Positions 1 to 7,161 are shown, counted from the stretch's first letter. The stretch: DNA of 17,908 nucleotides from an uncultured Barnesiella sp. (GCA_904502265.1 CAJGDT010000012.1:1-17908), one strand, 5' to 3'. Program-made: numbers and translations. Notes: generated from the sequence alone by a model not told the origin.

Positions 1-7
1 GTTGCCA

Positions 8-15
8 TATCTTTG
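8..15 (+). promoter_or_regulatory. -7 promoter element of the tRNA cluster
   Basis: TATCTTTG matches the Bacteroidetes primary-sigma -7 consensus TAnnTTTG exactly and is followed by C. It ends 11 nt before the first base of tRNA-Gly, so transcription would start a few bases ahead of the tRNA. The -33 element would lie before the window. Flanking GTTGC (1-5) and GCAAC (15-19) form a small inverted repeat around it. Confidence 0.65.
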
Positions 16-26
16 CAACCGCAAAC

Positions 27-99
27 GCGAAAGTAGCTCAGTTGGTAGAGCATAACCTTGCCAAGGTTAGGGTCGCGGGATCGAGCCCCGTCTTTCGCT
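27..99 (+). tRNA. tRNA-Gly (anticodon GCC)
   Basis: A full cloverleaf can be drawn. The acceptor stem 27-33/92-98 is fully paired (GCGAAAG/CTTTCGC) with discriminator T99. The D arm is 36-51. The anticodon stem 53-57/65-69 carries a loop with GCC at 60-62. The T stem is 75-79/87-91. CCA is not encoded. One oddity is that the T loop reads ATCGAGC (80-86), with A in place of the near-universal T54. It is first in a three-tRNA unit followed by two tRNA-Leu genes. Confidence 0.95.
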
Positions 100-126
100 C
101 TCACTATGTGATTGACCAGCATCAAG

Positions 127-210
127 GCCCAAGTGGCGGAATTGGTAGACGCGCTAGTTTCAGGTTCTAGTGATTGAAAGGTCGTGCAGGTTCGAGTCCT
201 GTTTTGGGCA
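127..210 (+). tRNA. tRNA-Leu (anticodon CAG)
   Basis: This is a class II tRNA with a long variable arm. The acceptor stem is 127-133/203-209 with one G-T closing pair, and the discriminator is A210, as expected for Leu. The D arm contains GGCGGAATTGGTAGAC, typical of tRNA-Leu. The anticodon loop 159-165 has CAG at 161-163. The anticodon stem 154-158/166-170 has a T-T mismatch at its loop-closing pair (158/166). The T loop is TTCGAGT, and CCA is not encoded. Confidence 0.95.
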
Positions 211-248
211 CTCAGCCTATCATTTACATGGTGAATAATAAGATACTT

Positions 249-332
249 GTCCGGGTGGTGGAATTGGTAGACACGCTACTTTGAGGGGGTAGTGGGCGTA
301 GGCCTGTGTGAGTTCGAATCTCATCTCGGACA
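249..332 (+). tRNA. tRNA-Leu (anticodon GAG)
   Basis: This is a second class II leucine tRNA. The acceptor stem is 249-255/325-331 with one G-T pair, and the discriminator is A332. The anticodon stem 276-280/288-292 encloses a loop with GAG at 283-285, reading CTC and CTT codons. It has a long variable arm and the T loop TTCGAAT. CCA is not encoded. It is the last tRNA before a strong terminator and shares its D-arm sequence with the neighbouring tRNA-Leu(CAG). Confidence 0.95.
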
Positions 333-336
333 CTAT

Positions 337-372
337 AAAGCGAGACTGTTACACAACAGCCTCGCTTTTTTT
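337..372 (+). terminator. Rho-independent terminator of the tRNA unit
   Basis: AAAGCGAG (337-344) pairs perfectly with CTCGCTTT (361-368). Inside that, CTGTT pairs with AACAG around an ACAC loop. The 3' side runs into a continuous T tract to 372. The placement immediately after the last tRNA supports termination of the cluster. Confidence 0.9.
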
Positions 373-603
373 ATATCCCTACGCACCCTTCCTATGTGGT
401 GCTGTTTGAGGGTGAAATTGCCTCGACATGCGTTTTTTGCCCCTGGCCTTATCGATGGTAAATAAGCCAAAGGCTCTTCTGAGAATATTAATTTCTCCTC
501 TTTGAGTTGTCCCTAAATAGCCTTATGATTCTTTGTGTAATACAACCGACATTGCGGCTGTATTTTTTTTGATGCGATACTATGATGTGTCAAATATTTT
601 GTT
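373..603 (+). other. Gene-free stretch; possible small RNA ending in a terminator
   Basis: I see no convincing ORF here. Several complementary segments are nested. GAGG (408-411) pairs with CCTC (497-500), and GAAATT (414-419) with AATTTC (490-495). GCCT (420-423) pairs with AGGC (471-474). A hairpin is formed by 444-452 and 462-469 with one bulged C. The stretch ends in a terminator-like hairpin (539-570) for which no upstream gene exists apart from the already terminated tRNA unit. Together these suggest a short structured transcript of about 150-200 nt. I could not identify a promoter or match it to a known RNA; 6S, SRP, tmRNA and RNase P hallmarks were not seen. Confidence 0.3.
539..570 (+). 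terminator. Terminator-like hairpin with T8 tract
   Basis: Positions 539-548 (AATACAACCG) pair with 555-564 (CGGCTGTATT) with a single A/C mismatch and a 6-nt loop. A run of T follows to 570. It points along the plus strand, upstream of the dnaN promoter. It would insulate dnaN from upstream transcription or end an unannotated small transcript. Confidence 0.7.
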
Positions 604-611
604 TATTTTTG
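604..611 (+). promoter_or_regulatory. Putative -7 promoter element for dnaN operon
   Basis: TATTTTTG matches TAnnTTTG exactly, about 75 nt before the dnaN start codon and just after the hairpin/T8 terminator. No clear TTTG -33 box is seen at the usual 19-21 nt spacing (TATG at 581-584 is the nearest), so strength is uncertain. Confidence 0.45.
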
Positions 612-621
612 TATGTTAAAC

Positions 622-640
622 CAACTCTCTATGAGAGTTG
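622..640 (+). promoter_or_regulatory. Perfect inverted repeat in the dnaN leader
   Basis: CAACTCTC (622-629) and GAGAGTTG (633-640) form an 8-bp perfect stem with a TAT loop. It lies about 10 nt downstream of the predicted -7 box, near the expected transcription start. It could be an mRNA 5'-end stabilising hairpin or an operator overlapping the start site. A short T5 at 646-650 follows after AGAAA, too weak to call a terminator. Confidence 0.45.
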
Positions 641-685
641 AGAAATTTTTAAGATAGATAATAAAACAAAAAAATATATAGCCCT

Positions 686-1810
686 ATGAAATTCATCGTA
701 TCAAGCACTGCGCTTCTTTCGCATCTGCAAATTATCAGCCGTGTTATTAACTCAAAGAACTCGATGGCCATTCTCGAAAATTTCCTTTTTGAGTTGAAAG
801 ACAATAATCTTGTAGTAACAGCTTCTGACCAAGAGACCACCATGACCACCTCAATCGAGGTTGTAGAGTCTATGGGTAGCGGATGCTTTGCCGTTTCGGC
901 CAAGATATTGCTTGACCCTCTCAAAGAGTTGCCCGAGCAACCTCTCGAGTTTGAAATCAACGATGACAATTTGGAGATATATATCAAGTATCAAAATGGT
1001 CACTTCAACCTGATGGGTGTCAATGGTAGTGAATATCCCCAAGCTCGTCCTTTGAGCGAAGAGGCTGCCTCAATCACTATCCCTGCCGAGCGTTTGCTCA
1101 AGGGTATTGGTTACACCCTCTTTGCTACCGCCGATGATACATATCGCCCCATTATGAATGGTATTAATTTCGATATTTTCCCTGATAATATTGCCTTTGT
1201 AGCATCAGATATTCACAAATTGGTGCGTTTCCGTGACCTTTCTATCCAGGCAGGTATCCGCGCATCGTTTATCTTGCCCAAGAAGCCGGCTACATTGCTC
1301 AAGGCGATTCTTCCCAAGGAGAGTGGCGATGTAACTATCAATTTTGACGAAAAGAGCGCACGCTTTACATTGTCAAACTTTGTACTCACTTGTCGTCTTA
1401 TTGAGGGTAACTATCCCAACTATAATTCGGTGATACCTCAAAACAGCCCCAATATGCTTACAATCGATCGTGCTTTGTTTGTGAATGTGTTACGTCGCGT
1501 GTCGGTATTCTCTGATCAAGCACTCGGTCTTATCGAACTTGCTTTTGACGATCGTCACATGGTGGTTTCAACACAAAATATTGATTATTCAATCTCTGCA
1601 ACAGAGACTGTGGAGTGCAACTACTCAGGTACTCCCTTTACAATCGGTTTCAATGCTCCCAAGCTTATTGAGGTGTTCAATACCATCCAATCGGACGAGG
1701 TTACAGTATCGCTCTCTGACGCAAGTCGTGCAGGTGTTATCTGTCCTCTTGAAAATGATGAGAATGAAGAACTTCTCATGTTGCTCATGCCCATGTTGCT
1801 CAATAAATAA
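686..1810 (+). CDS. dnaN: DNA polymerase III beta subunit (sliding clamp)
   Basis: This is the beta clamp, a dimeric ring that tethers DNA polymerase III and many repair enzymes to DNA. The 374-residue length is typical of the family. The N-terminus MKFIVSSTALLSHLQIISRV and the C-terminal LMLLMPMLL tail, which builds the conserved hydrophobic region near the protein-binding pocket, are characteristic. Three repeated clamp folds are expected; RLIEGNYPNYNSVIP in the middle third is a hallmark. The ATG at 686 follows an A-rich leader without a Shine-Dalgarno sequence, as is usual in Bacteroidetes. It is not beside dnaA here; it heads a six-gene unit, and the next gene begins 6 nt after its stop. 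Confidence 0.97.
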   Translation: MKFIVSSTALLSHLQIISRVINSKNSMAILENFLFELKDNNLVVTASDQETTMTTSIEVVESMGSGCFAVSAKILLDPLKELPEQPLEFEINDDNLEIYIKYQNGHFNLMGVNGSEYPQARPLSEEAASITIPAERLLKGIGYTLFATADDTYRPIMNGINFDIFPDNIAFVASDIHKLVRFRDLSIQAGIRASFILPKKPATLLKAILPKESGDVTINFDEKSARFTLSNFVLTCRLIEGNYPNYNSVIPQNSPNMLTIDRALFVNVLRRVSVFSDQALGLIELAFDDRHMVVSTQNIDYSISATETVECNYSGTPFTIGFNAPKLIEVFNTIQSDEVTVSLSDASRAGVICPLENDENEELLMLLMPMLLNK

Positions 1811-1816
1811 TCACCG

Positions 1817-2596
1817 ATGGAACTCAACCTTGTAAAGCCCATTGTATTTTTTGACCTGGAGACTACCGGTACAAATATAACCGACGATCGTATCGTGGAG
1901 ATTTCTTATATTAAGATTTATCCCGGTGGTCGCGAGGAGAGCCGTACTATGCGACTCAATCCCGGTCGTCCTATACCACCTGAGGCTACTGCAGTACATC
2001 ATATATCAGATGCCGATGTTGCCAATGCTCCGCTCTTCGAACAAGTAGCAGGCGAATTGGCTGCAGTATTTACGGATGTTGATATTGCCGGATTTAACAG
2101 CAATCGTTTCGATGTGCCCTTATTGGTAGAGGAGTTCTTGCGTGTGGGTACAAACTTGGATTTGACCAAGTGCCGATTTGTTGATGTGCAGACAATCTTC
2201 CACAAGATGGAACAACGCACGCTCTCGGCAGCCTACCTCTTCTATTGCGGAAAGGAACTCGATGGTGCACACTCGGCCGATGCAGACACAAGGGCTACTT
2301 ATGAGGTACTCAAGGCACAACTCGATCGTTATGACTCGTTGCAAAACGATGTAGACTTCTTGTCTAAATTTTCGACGCACAATCGCAATGTCGATTTTGC
2401 CGGTCGCATTGTTTATAACGACAAGGATATCGAGGTATTTAACTTTGGTAAATATAAGGGTATGCCTGTTGCTGAGGTGCTGGTGCGCGACTCGGGATAT
2501 TACAGTTGGATAATGCAAGGTGACTTCCCTCTCAATACCAAGAATGTGCTAACTCGTATTAGATTACGTGGACTCAATACCAACTCTCAAAAATAA
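1817..2596 (+). CDS. DEDDh 3'-5' exonuclease with ExoX-like C-terminal domain
   Basis: Of the DnaQ/epsilon proofreading type, this enzyme should remove nucleotides from 3' DNA ends using two metal ions. The Exo I motif DLETT gives Asp13 and Glu15. Exo II (GFNSNRFDVP) gives Asp99. Exo III (HSADADTRAT) gives His152 and Asp157, making it the DEDDh subclass. A separate small domain follows at about residues 205-250, with FNFGKYKGMPVAEV and a YYSWIM motif. It resembles the C-terminal domain of exodeoxyribonuclease X-like proteins. At 259 residues it is longer than a bare exonuclease domain. It sits 6 nt after dnaN, which fits a clamp-associated proofreader or repair nuclease; whether it is the replicative epsilon subunit cannot be told from sequence. 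Confidence 0.88.
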   Translation: MELNLVKPIVFFDLETTGTNITDDRIVEISYIKIYPGGREESRTMRLNPGRPIPPEATAVHHISDADVANAPLFEQVAGELAAVFTDVDIAGFNSNRFDVPLLVEEFLRVGTNLDLTKCRFVDVQTIFHKMEQRTLSAAYLFYCGKELDGAHSADADTRATYEVLKAQLDRYDSLQNDVDFLSKFSTHNRNVDFAGRIVYNDKDIEVFNFGKYKGMPVAEVLVRDSGYYSWIMQGDFPLNTKNVLTRIRLRGLNTNSQK

Positions 2597-2600
2597 GACA

Positions 2601-3803
2601 ATGACACTCAAAGGAAAACATATCGTGCTAGGTATAACCGGTAGCATTGCTGCCTATAAAGCAGCTTACTTGCTTCGGGCGTTTATCAAGAAAGGTGCCG
2701 AGGTACAAGTGGTAATAACCCCTGCAGGAAAAGAATTCATCACCCCCGTCACACTTTCGGCGTTGAGCGGAAAGCCTGTTGTGAGCGAATTCTTTACTGC
2801 TAATGATGGCACATGGCATAGTCATGTCGACCTTGGTTTGTGGGCCGATGTTATGGTTATTGCTCCTGCTACTGCTGCATCGATTGGCAAGATGGCGCAT
2901 GGTGTGGCCGATAATATGCTCATAACAACATATCTATCGAGCAAAGCACCGGTCTTTATTGCTCCGGCAATGGACTTGGATATGTTTGCCCATCCCTCTA
3001 CACAAAACAATCTCGACCTGTTGCGTTCTTATGGCAATCACATCATTGAACCGGCATCGGGTGAGTTGGCAAGTCACTTGGAAGGAAAGGGTCGCATGGA
3101 AGAGCCGGATCGTATTGTGGCTATCATCGAGGAGTTTTTTGCTTCGCAACAAGCGCTGGCAAAAAAAAAAGTGATGATAACAGCAGGTCCGACGTATGAA
3201 AAACTCGATCCCGTACGTTTTATAGGTAACTACTCATCAGGAAAGATGGGATTTGCTATAGCCGAGGCTTGTGCACAAGCCGGTGCTGAGGTTACACTTA
3301 TTGCCGGACCGGTATCGCTCAAGACTACTCATCCTGCTATTAAGCGTATTGATGTGGAGAGTGCCGATGAGATGTATAATGCAGCTGTATCGGCCTTTGA
3401 AGATAGCGATGCAGCCATCATGTGTGCAGCCGTTGCCGACTATAAGCCTGCTGAGTGTTGCGATAAGAAAATGAAACGATCGGCCGATGATATGACACTG
3501 AAACTTGTGCCCAATCGTGACATTGCTGCAGCTCTGGGTGCAAAAAAACGCGATGACCAATGCTTGGTGGGTTTTGCTTTAGAAACCAACGATGAAGAGG
3601 CCAATGCTCAAAGTAAATTGGCTAAGAAAAACCTCGACTTCGTAGTGCTCAATTCGTTGCAAGATCCTGGTGCCGGTTTTCGTCATGACACCAACCGCGT
3701 GACAATTATTGAGCGTAATGGCAATGTTACTGATTATCCCTGTAAACTCAAAACAGAGGTGGCTGCCGACATAGTGTCGTTATTGGCTCAATATGTAAAC
3801 TAA
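2601..3803 (+). CDS. coaBC: Bifunctional CoaBC (phosphopantothenoylcysteine synthetase/decarboxylase)
   Basis: CoaBC makes 4'-phosphopantetheine for coenzyme A. The CoaB half joins cysteine to phosphopantothenate using CTP, and the FMN-dependent CoaC half decarboxylates the product. The 400-residue protein starts at ATG 2601, 4 nt after the exonuclease stop; an earlier in-frame ATG at 2568 would overlap that gene and add 11 unconserved residues. CoaC spans about 1-185: GITGSIAAYKA (11-21), His75, and PAMDLDMF (122-129). CoaB starts at VMITAGPTYE (191-200), with Asn210 in IGNYSSGKMG, AAVADYKP (276-283) and the Lys-rich 289-292. Two residues differ from the E. coli CoaC active site: Asp at 125 (Asn in PxMNxxMW) and Ser at 158 (the clamp Cys). 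A run of ten A (3161-3170) encodes the Lys triplet at the domain junction. Confidence 0.95.
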   Translation: MTLKGKHIVLGITGSIAAYKAAYLLRAFIKKGAEVQVVITPAGKEFITPVTLSALSGKPVVSEFFTANDGTWHSHVDLGLWADVMVIAPATAASIGKMAHGVADNMLITTYLSSKAPVFIAPAMDLDMFAHPSTQNNLDLLRSYGNHIIEPASGELASHLEGKGRMEEPDRIVAIIEEFFASQQALAKKKVMITAGPTYEKLDPVRFIGNYSSGKMGFAIAEACAQAGAEVTLIAGPVSLKTTHPAIKRIDVESADEMYNAAVSAFEDSDAAIMCAAVADYKPAECCDKKMKRSADDMTLKLVPNRDIAAALGAKKRDDQCLVGFALETNDEEANAQSKLAKKNLDFVVLNSLQDPGAGFRHDTNRVTIIERNGNVTDYPCKLKTEVAADIVSLLAQYVN

Positions 3804-3819
3804 AAGTAAACTCTGCATA

Positions 3820-4722
3820 ATGAAACGTTATATTGTTTTGCTCCTCCTCGCATTCTCTGCGCTACCTCTTTTGGTGGCACAGGAACTCAATTGCCGTGTC
3901 GTTGTTAATAGCGACAAAATACAAGGTACCAATAAGGAGGTGTTCAATACCCTACAGAATGCCATAACCGAATATATGAACGATACTAAGTTCTCATCGG
4001 TACAGTTATCTACTGTGGAACGTATTGAATGTACATTGCAGTTTATCGTTTCGGAATATACCGATGAGCGTATGGTGTGTCAGTTGCAGATACAGTCGCG
4101 ACGTCCGGTATATAATAGTTCTTATACCACTACACTCATTAATTTCCAGGATAATGAGGTAGAATTTAATTACAAAGAATACGACCCTCTGGTCTATTCT
4201 ACATCGACCTACGAGAATAACCTTACCTGTATTCTCAACTTTTATGCCTACATGATATTGGGTATCGACTTCGATAGTTTCATTCTGTATGGTGGAGATC
4301 CGTTCTTTGAAATGGCCCGCACAATGGTGCAGTTGGGACAATCTACCCAAGAGCCCGGTTGGAAAGCCTTCGAGAACAATCGCAATCGCAGTGCTATCTT
4401 GTCGGCATTTGCAGAGCCTGCTACCAAACCTTTCCGAGAGATGTGGTACAATTATCATCGCAAAGGAATGGATGAGATGGTATTGGGTGTAGCAAAGGCT
4501 CGTGCTACGATAGGAAAATCGCTCGAAGTGCTCAAGTCACTATATAGCAACAATTCATCGTCGGTTCTCTTCCCAATGTTCAAGGAGGCCAAGTTTGATG
4601 AAATCATCAATATATATTCTAAGGCAAGTACCACTGAAAAAACCGATATGTATGACTTGCTTATAGATATATACCCATCAGAAAATCGTACCCTTTCGAA
4701 GATAAAAGAAGAGAGTAGATAG
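3820..4722 (+). CDS. porD: PorD/DUF4835-like exported protein
   Basis: A 300-residue exported protein resembling the DUF4835 family, called PorD in type IX secretion work. It has a Sec signal peptide: MKR, a hydrophobic stretch to about residue 18, then AQ before ELNC. There is no lipobox. The first quarter, with NCRVVVNSDKIQGTNKEVF and a Phe-x-x-Leu-rich helix after it, is typical of the family; GIDFDSFILYGGDPFFEMA in the middle is another recognisable stretch. It lies 16 nt after coaBC and 3 nt before recN. I recall this position between CoaBC and RecN as common in Bacteroidetes. No other type IX secretion gene is in the window, so a secretion role here is inferred from family resemblance alone. 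Confidence 0.8.
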   Translation: MKRYIVLLLLAFSALPLLVAQELNCRVVVNSDKIQGTNKEVFNTLQNAITEYMNDTKFSSVQLSTVERIECTLQFIVSEYTDERMVCQLQIQSRRPVYNSSYTTTLINFQDNEVEFNYKEYDPLVYSTSTYENNLTCILNFYAYMILGIDFDSFILYGGDPFFEMARTMVQLGQSTQEPGWKAFENNRNRSAILSAFAEPATKPFREMWYNYHRKGMDEMVLGVAKARATIGKSLEVLKSLYSNNSSSVLFPMFKEAKFDEIINIYSKASTTEKTDMYDLLIDIYPSENRTLSKIKEESR

Positions 4723-4725
4723 TTT

Positions 4726-6387
4726 ATGATAAAGAAGTTAGTTATTCGCAACTATGCGCTTATAGATTGTCTTGACATAGACTTTGCGCAAGGTTTCTCG
4801 GTTATTACCGGTGAAACCGGTGCGGGTAAATCTATTATATTGGGAGCGCTGTCACTCATTTTAGGTCAGCGTGTCGATACCAAGGTAGTAACTGATACAT
4901 CTGTCAAAACATTGGTAGAAGGTACCTTTGACGTTTCTCAATATAGCCTAAAACAATTCTTTGAGGAGAATGATTTGGAATATGACGATGAGTGTATTAT
5001 ACGTCGCGAAATTGCTCCATCGGGCAAGTCGCGTGCGTTTATCAATGACTCGCCTGTTACTGTGGCGCAGCTCAAGTTGTTGGGCGATCGTCTCATAGAT
5101 ATTCATTCACAACATCAAAATTTATTGCTCGCTGATGGAGGCTTTCAGTTGCGCATGGTCGATGTCTTGGCCCACAATGCGCAAGAGTTGGAGGCTTATC
5201 AGACCGAGTATAAGCGTTGCGTGGCATTGTCTGCCGAGTTGGATGCAGCTCGTCGTCGTATTGCCGATGCGCATGCCGATGAGGATTATATACGTTTCCA
5301 ATACGCTCAATTGCAAGAGGCTCGTTTGGTAGCAGGTGAGCAAGAAGAACTCGAACTCGAACAAGAGCGACTTACCCATGCCGGGGATATCAAGGAGGCT
5401 TTGTATGAGATTACCTCGCTACTGGAGGGTAATGACGCCGGTGTGTTGAGTGCGCTCAACACAGTACTATCGCGTGCTCGTTCGCTATATAATTTTTTCC
5501 CCGAAGCCCATCAAGCTGCCGAGCGATTGGATACTGCATATATCGATCTTAAAGACCTCAATGCTACATTTGCCGATTGGAATGAGTCGTTGGCAGTAGA
5601 TCCCGAACGCCTGGCGTGGGTAGAGGAGCGCCTCGATACAATCTTTACCTTGCAGCAAAAACATCGCGTGAAGAGTGTTGATGAATTAATTGCACTGCGT
5701 GATGAATATGCCGCTAAGCTGAGTAGTATAGATAATAGCGATGCTGATATAGAGAAGTTGCAACAGCAATTATCGGAGGCTGAGCGTGAGCGTGAAGTAA
5801 AAGCTCTGAAACTGACAGCCACTCGTAAGGAAAGTGCGCAGAAACTATCGATGCTCTTGGTTGAGGAGATGCGTCCTTTGGGTATGCCTCACGTTCAGAT
5901 TTCGGTTGATGTAGAGCCGTGTGGCTATTATAAAATGGGTGCAGAACAGGTTGTAGTACGCTTCTCGGCCAATAAAAACCAAGCCCTGCTGCCCGTTTCG
6001 GAGGTTGCTTCAGGTGGCGAAATTTCACGTCTGATGCTTTGTATCAAGTCTCTTGTGGCCGATGCCATGTCGTTGCCCACCATTATCTTTGACGAGATAG
6101 ATACCGGAGTATCGGGTGATATTGCAGCACGAATGGGTAGTATTATGCACCGCATGGCGCAATATATGCAGGTTGTAGCCATTACCCACTTGCCTCAAGT
6201 AGCGGCTATAGGTGACCATCATTATCGTGTTTATAAGGATAATAGTGGTGATAGTACACATACACATTTAATACAACTTAAAGAGGAGGAGCGTGTAGAA
6301 GAGATTGCCCGAATGCTCAGTGGTACAACTCTCACCGAAGCTGCTCTTAATAATGCACGCGTTCTGCTCGCATCGCAGGATCAATAA
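4726..6387 (+). CDS. recN: DNA repair protein RecN
   Basis: RecN is an SMC-like ATPase that gathers and holds DNA ends during double-strand break repair. The 553-residue length is normal. Walker A GETGAGKS is at residues 29-36 in the N-terminal half-nucleotide-binding domain. A long coiled-coil middle (about 170-375) is rich in Glu, Gln and Leu, for example EQEELELEQERL. The C-terminal half-domain carries the signature SGGEISRLML and Walker B TIIFDEIDTGVSG. The Q-loop-like IDIHSQHQN is also present. The start codon is 3 nt after the porD stop, indicating translational coupling. Confidence 0.97.
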   Translation: MIKKLVIRNYALIDCLDIDFAQGFSVITGETGAGKSIILGALSLILGQRVDTKVVTDTSVKTLVEGTFDVSQYSLKQFFEENDLEYDDECIIRREIAPSGKSRAFINDSPVTVAQLKLLGDRLIDIHSQHQNLLLADGGFQLRMVDVLAHNAQELEAYQTEYKRCVALSAELDAARRRIADAHADEDYIRFQYAQLQEARLVAGEQEELELEQERLTHAGDIKEALYEITSLLEGNDAGVLSALNTVLSRARSLYNFFPEAHQAAERLDTAYIDLKDLNATFADWNESLAVDPERLAWVEERLDTIFTLQQKHRVKSVDELIALRDEYAAKLSSIDNSDADIEKLQQQLSEAEREREVKALKLTATRKESAQKLSMLLVEEMRPLGMPHVQISVDVEPCGYYKMGAEQVVVRFSANKNQALLPVSEVASGGEISRLMLCIKSLVADAMSLPTIIFDEIDTGVSGDIAARMGSIMHRMAQYMQVVAITHLPQVAAIGDHHYRVYKDNSGDSTHTHLIQLKEEERVEEIARMLSGTTLTEAALNNARVLLASQDQ

Positions 6388-6395
6388 TATAGATT

Positions 6396-7130
6396 ATGGA
6401 GAAAAGTGATTACATATTTGGCATACGTGCCGTTATTGAGGCTATAGAGGCCGGAAAAGAGATTGATAAAATCATGGTGAAAAAGGACTTGCAAGGCGAT
6501 TTGGCGCAAGAATTATTTGCAGTAGCTCGCCGAGTGGGTGCCCCCATTCAACGTGTGCCGGTAGAACGCATCAACCGTATCACTCGCAAAAATCATCAAG
6601 GAGTAGTAGCTTTTGTATCGGCTGTAGAGTATTATACTCTCGATGCTTTAGTTCCTCAATTATATGAGGCCGGCGAAGTGCCTTTTGTAGTGTTGCTCGA
6701 TGGTGTAACCGACGTGCGTAACTTTGGAGCTATAGCGCGCACTTGTGAGTGTGTGGGTGCGCATGCTGTTGTAATTCCGGCGCGTGGTAGTGTGTCGGTC
6801 AATGCCGATGCTGTTAAGACCTCGGCCGGTGCGTTGCACACCTTGCCTGTGTGCCGTGAGCGTAGTATTCTTGATGCAGTGAAATACCTGCACGATAGTG
6901 GTTTCACAATTGTAGCGGCTTCAGAAAAGTCGCAAAAGAACTATACTCAAGTTGATTATACTACACCTGTTGCTATCGTTATGGGAGCTGAGGATACCGG
7001 TGTTTCGCCTGCCGTATTACGCTATTGCGACGAGATGGTAGCTATACCCATGCGAGGCGAGATTGGTTCACTCAATGTTTCGGTTGCGGCCGGCGTTATG
7101 ATGTATGAGGTTGTACGTCAACGTGGATAA
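6396..7130 (+). CDS. rlmB: 23S rRNA (guanosine-2'-O-)-methyltransferase, RlmB/TrmH type
   Basis: A SPOUT-class methyltransferase, most likely the one that 2'-O-methylates G2251 in the peptidyl-transferase P loop of 23S rRNA. The N-terminal RNA-binding L30e-like substrate-binding domain runs from YIFGIRAVIEAI to about residue 78. The three SPOUT motifs follow: TDVRNFGAIARTCECVG (105-121, Asn109 and Arg114), VAIVMGAEDTGVS (192-204) and IPMRGEIGSLNVSVA (217-231, Ser/Asn pair). These form the trefoil knot that binds S-adenosylmethionine. At 244 residues it matches RlmB; other TrmH-family members with an L30e domain cannot be excluded. It is last in the dnaN unit, 8 nt after recN and just before the large palindrome. 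Confidence 0.9.
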   Translation: MEKSDYIFGIRAVIEAIEAGKEIDKIMVKKDLQGDLAQELFAVARRVGAPIQRVPVERINRITRKNHQGVVAFVSAVEYYTLDALVPQLYEAGEVPFVVLLDGVTDVRNFGAIARTCECVGAHAVVIPARGSVSVNADAVKTSAGALHTLPVCRERSILDAVKYLHDSGFTIVAASEKSQKNYTQVDYTTPVAIVMGAEDTGVSPAVLRYCDEMVAIPMRGEIGSLNVSVAAGVMMYEVVRQRG

Positions 7131-7161
7131 TAGTATACATATAAATATATAGTTTCGTAAT

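Noticed and set aside
373..570. 6S, SRP, tmRNA or RNase P RNA in the spacer before dnaN
   Set aside because: I looked for the conserved SRP tetraloop region, the RNase P GAGGAAAGTCC core and tRNA-like ends and saw none; the rod-like pairing is not enough to call 6S.
2568..2600. Earlier ATG for coaBC at 2568
   Set aside because: It would overlap the exonuclease by 29 nt and add residues (MDSIPTLKNKT) absent from the family pattern; ATG 2601 places His75, residue 158 and Asn210 at the E. coli numbering.
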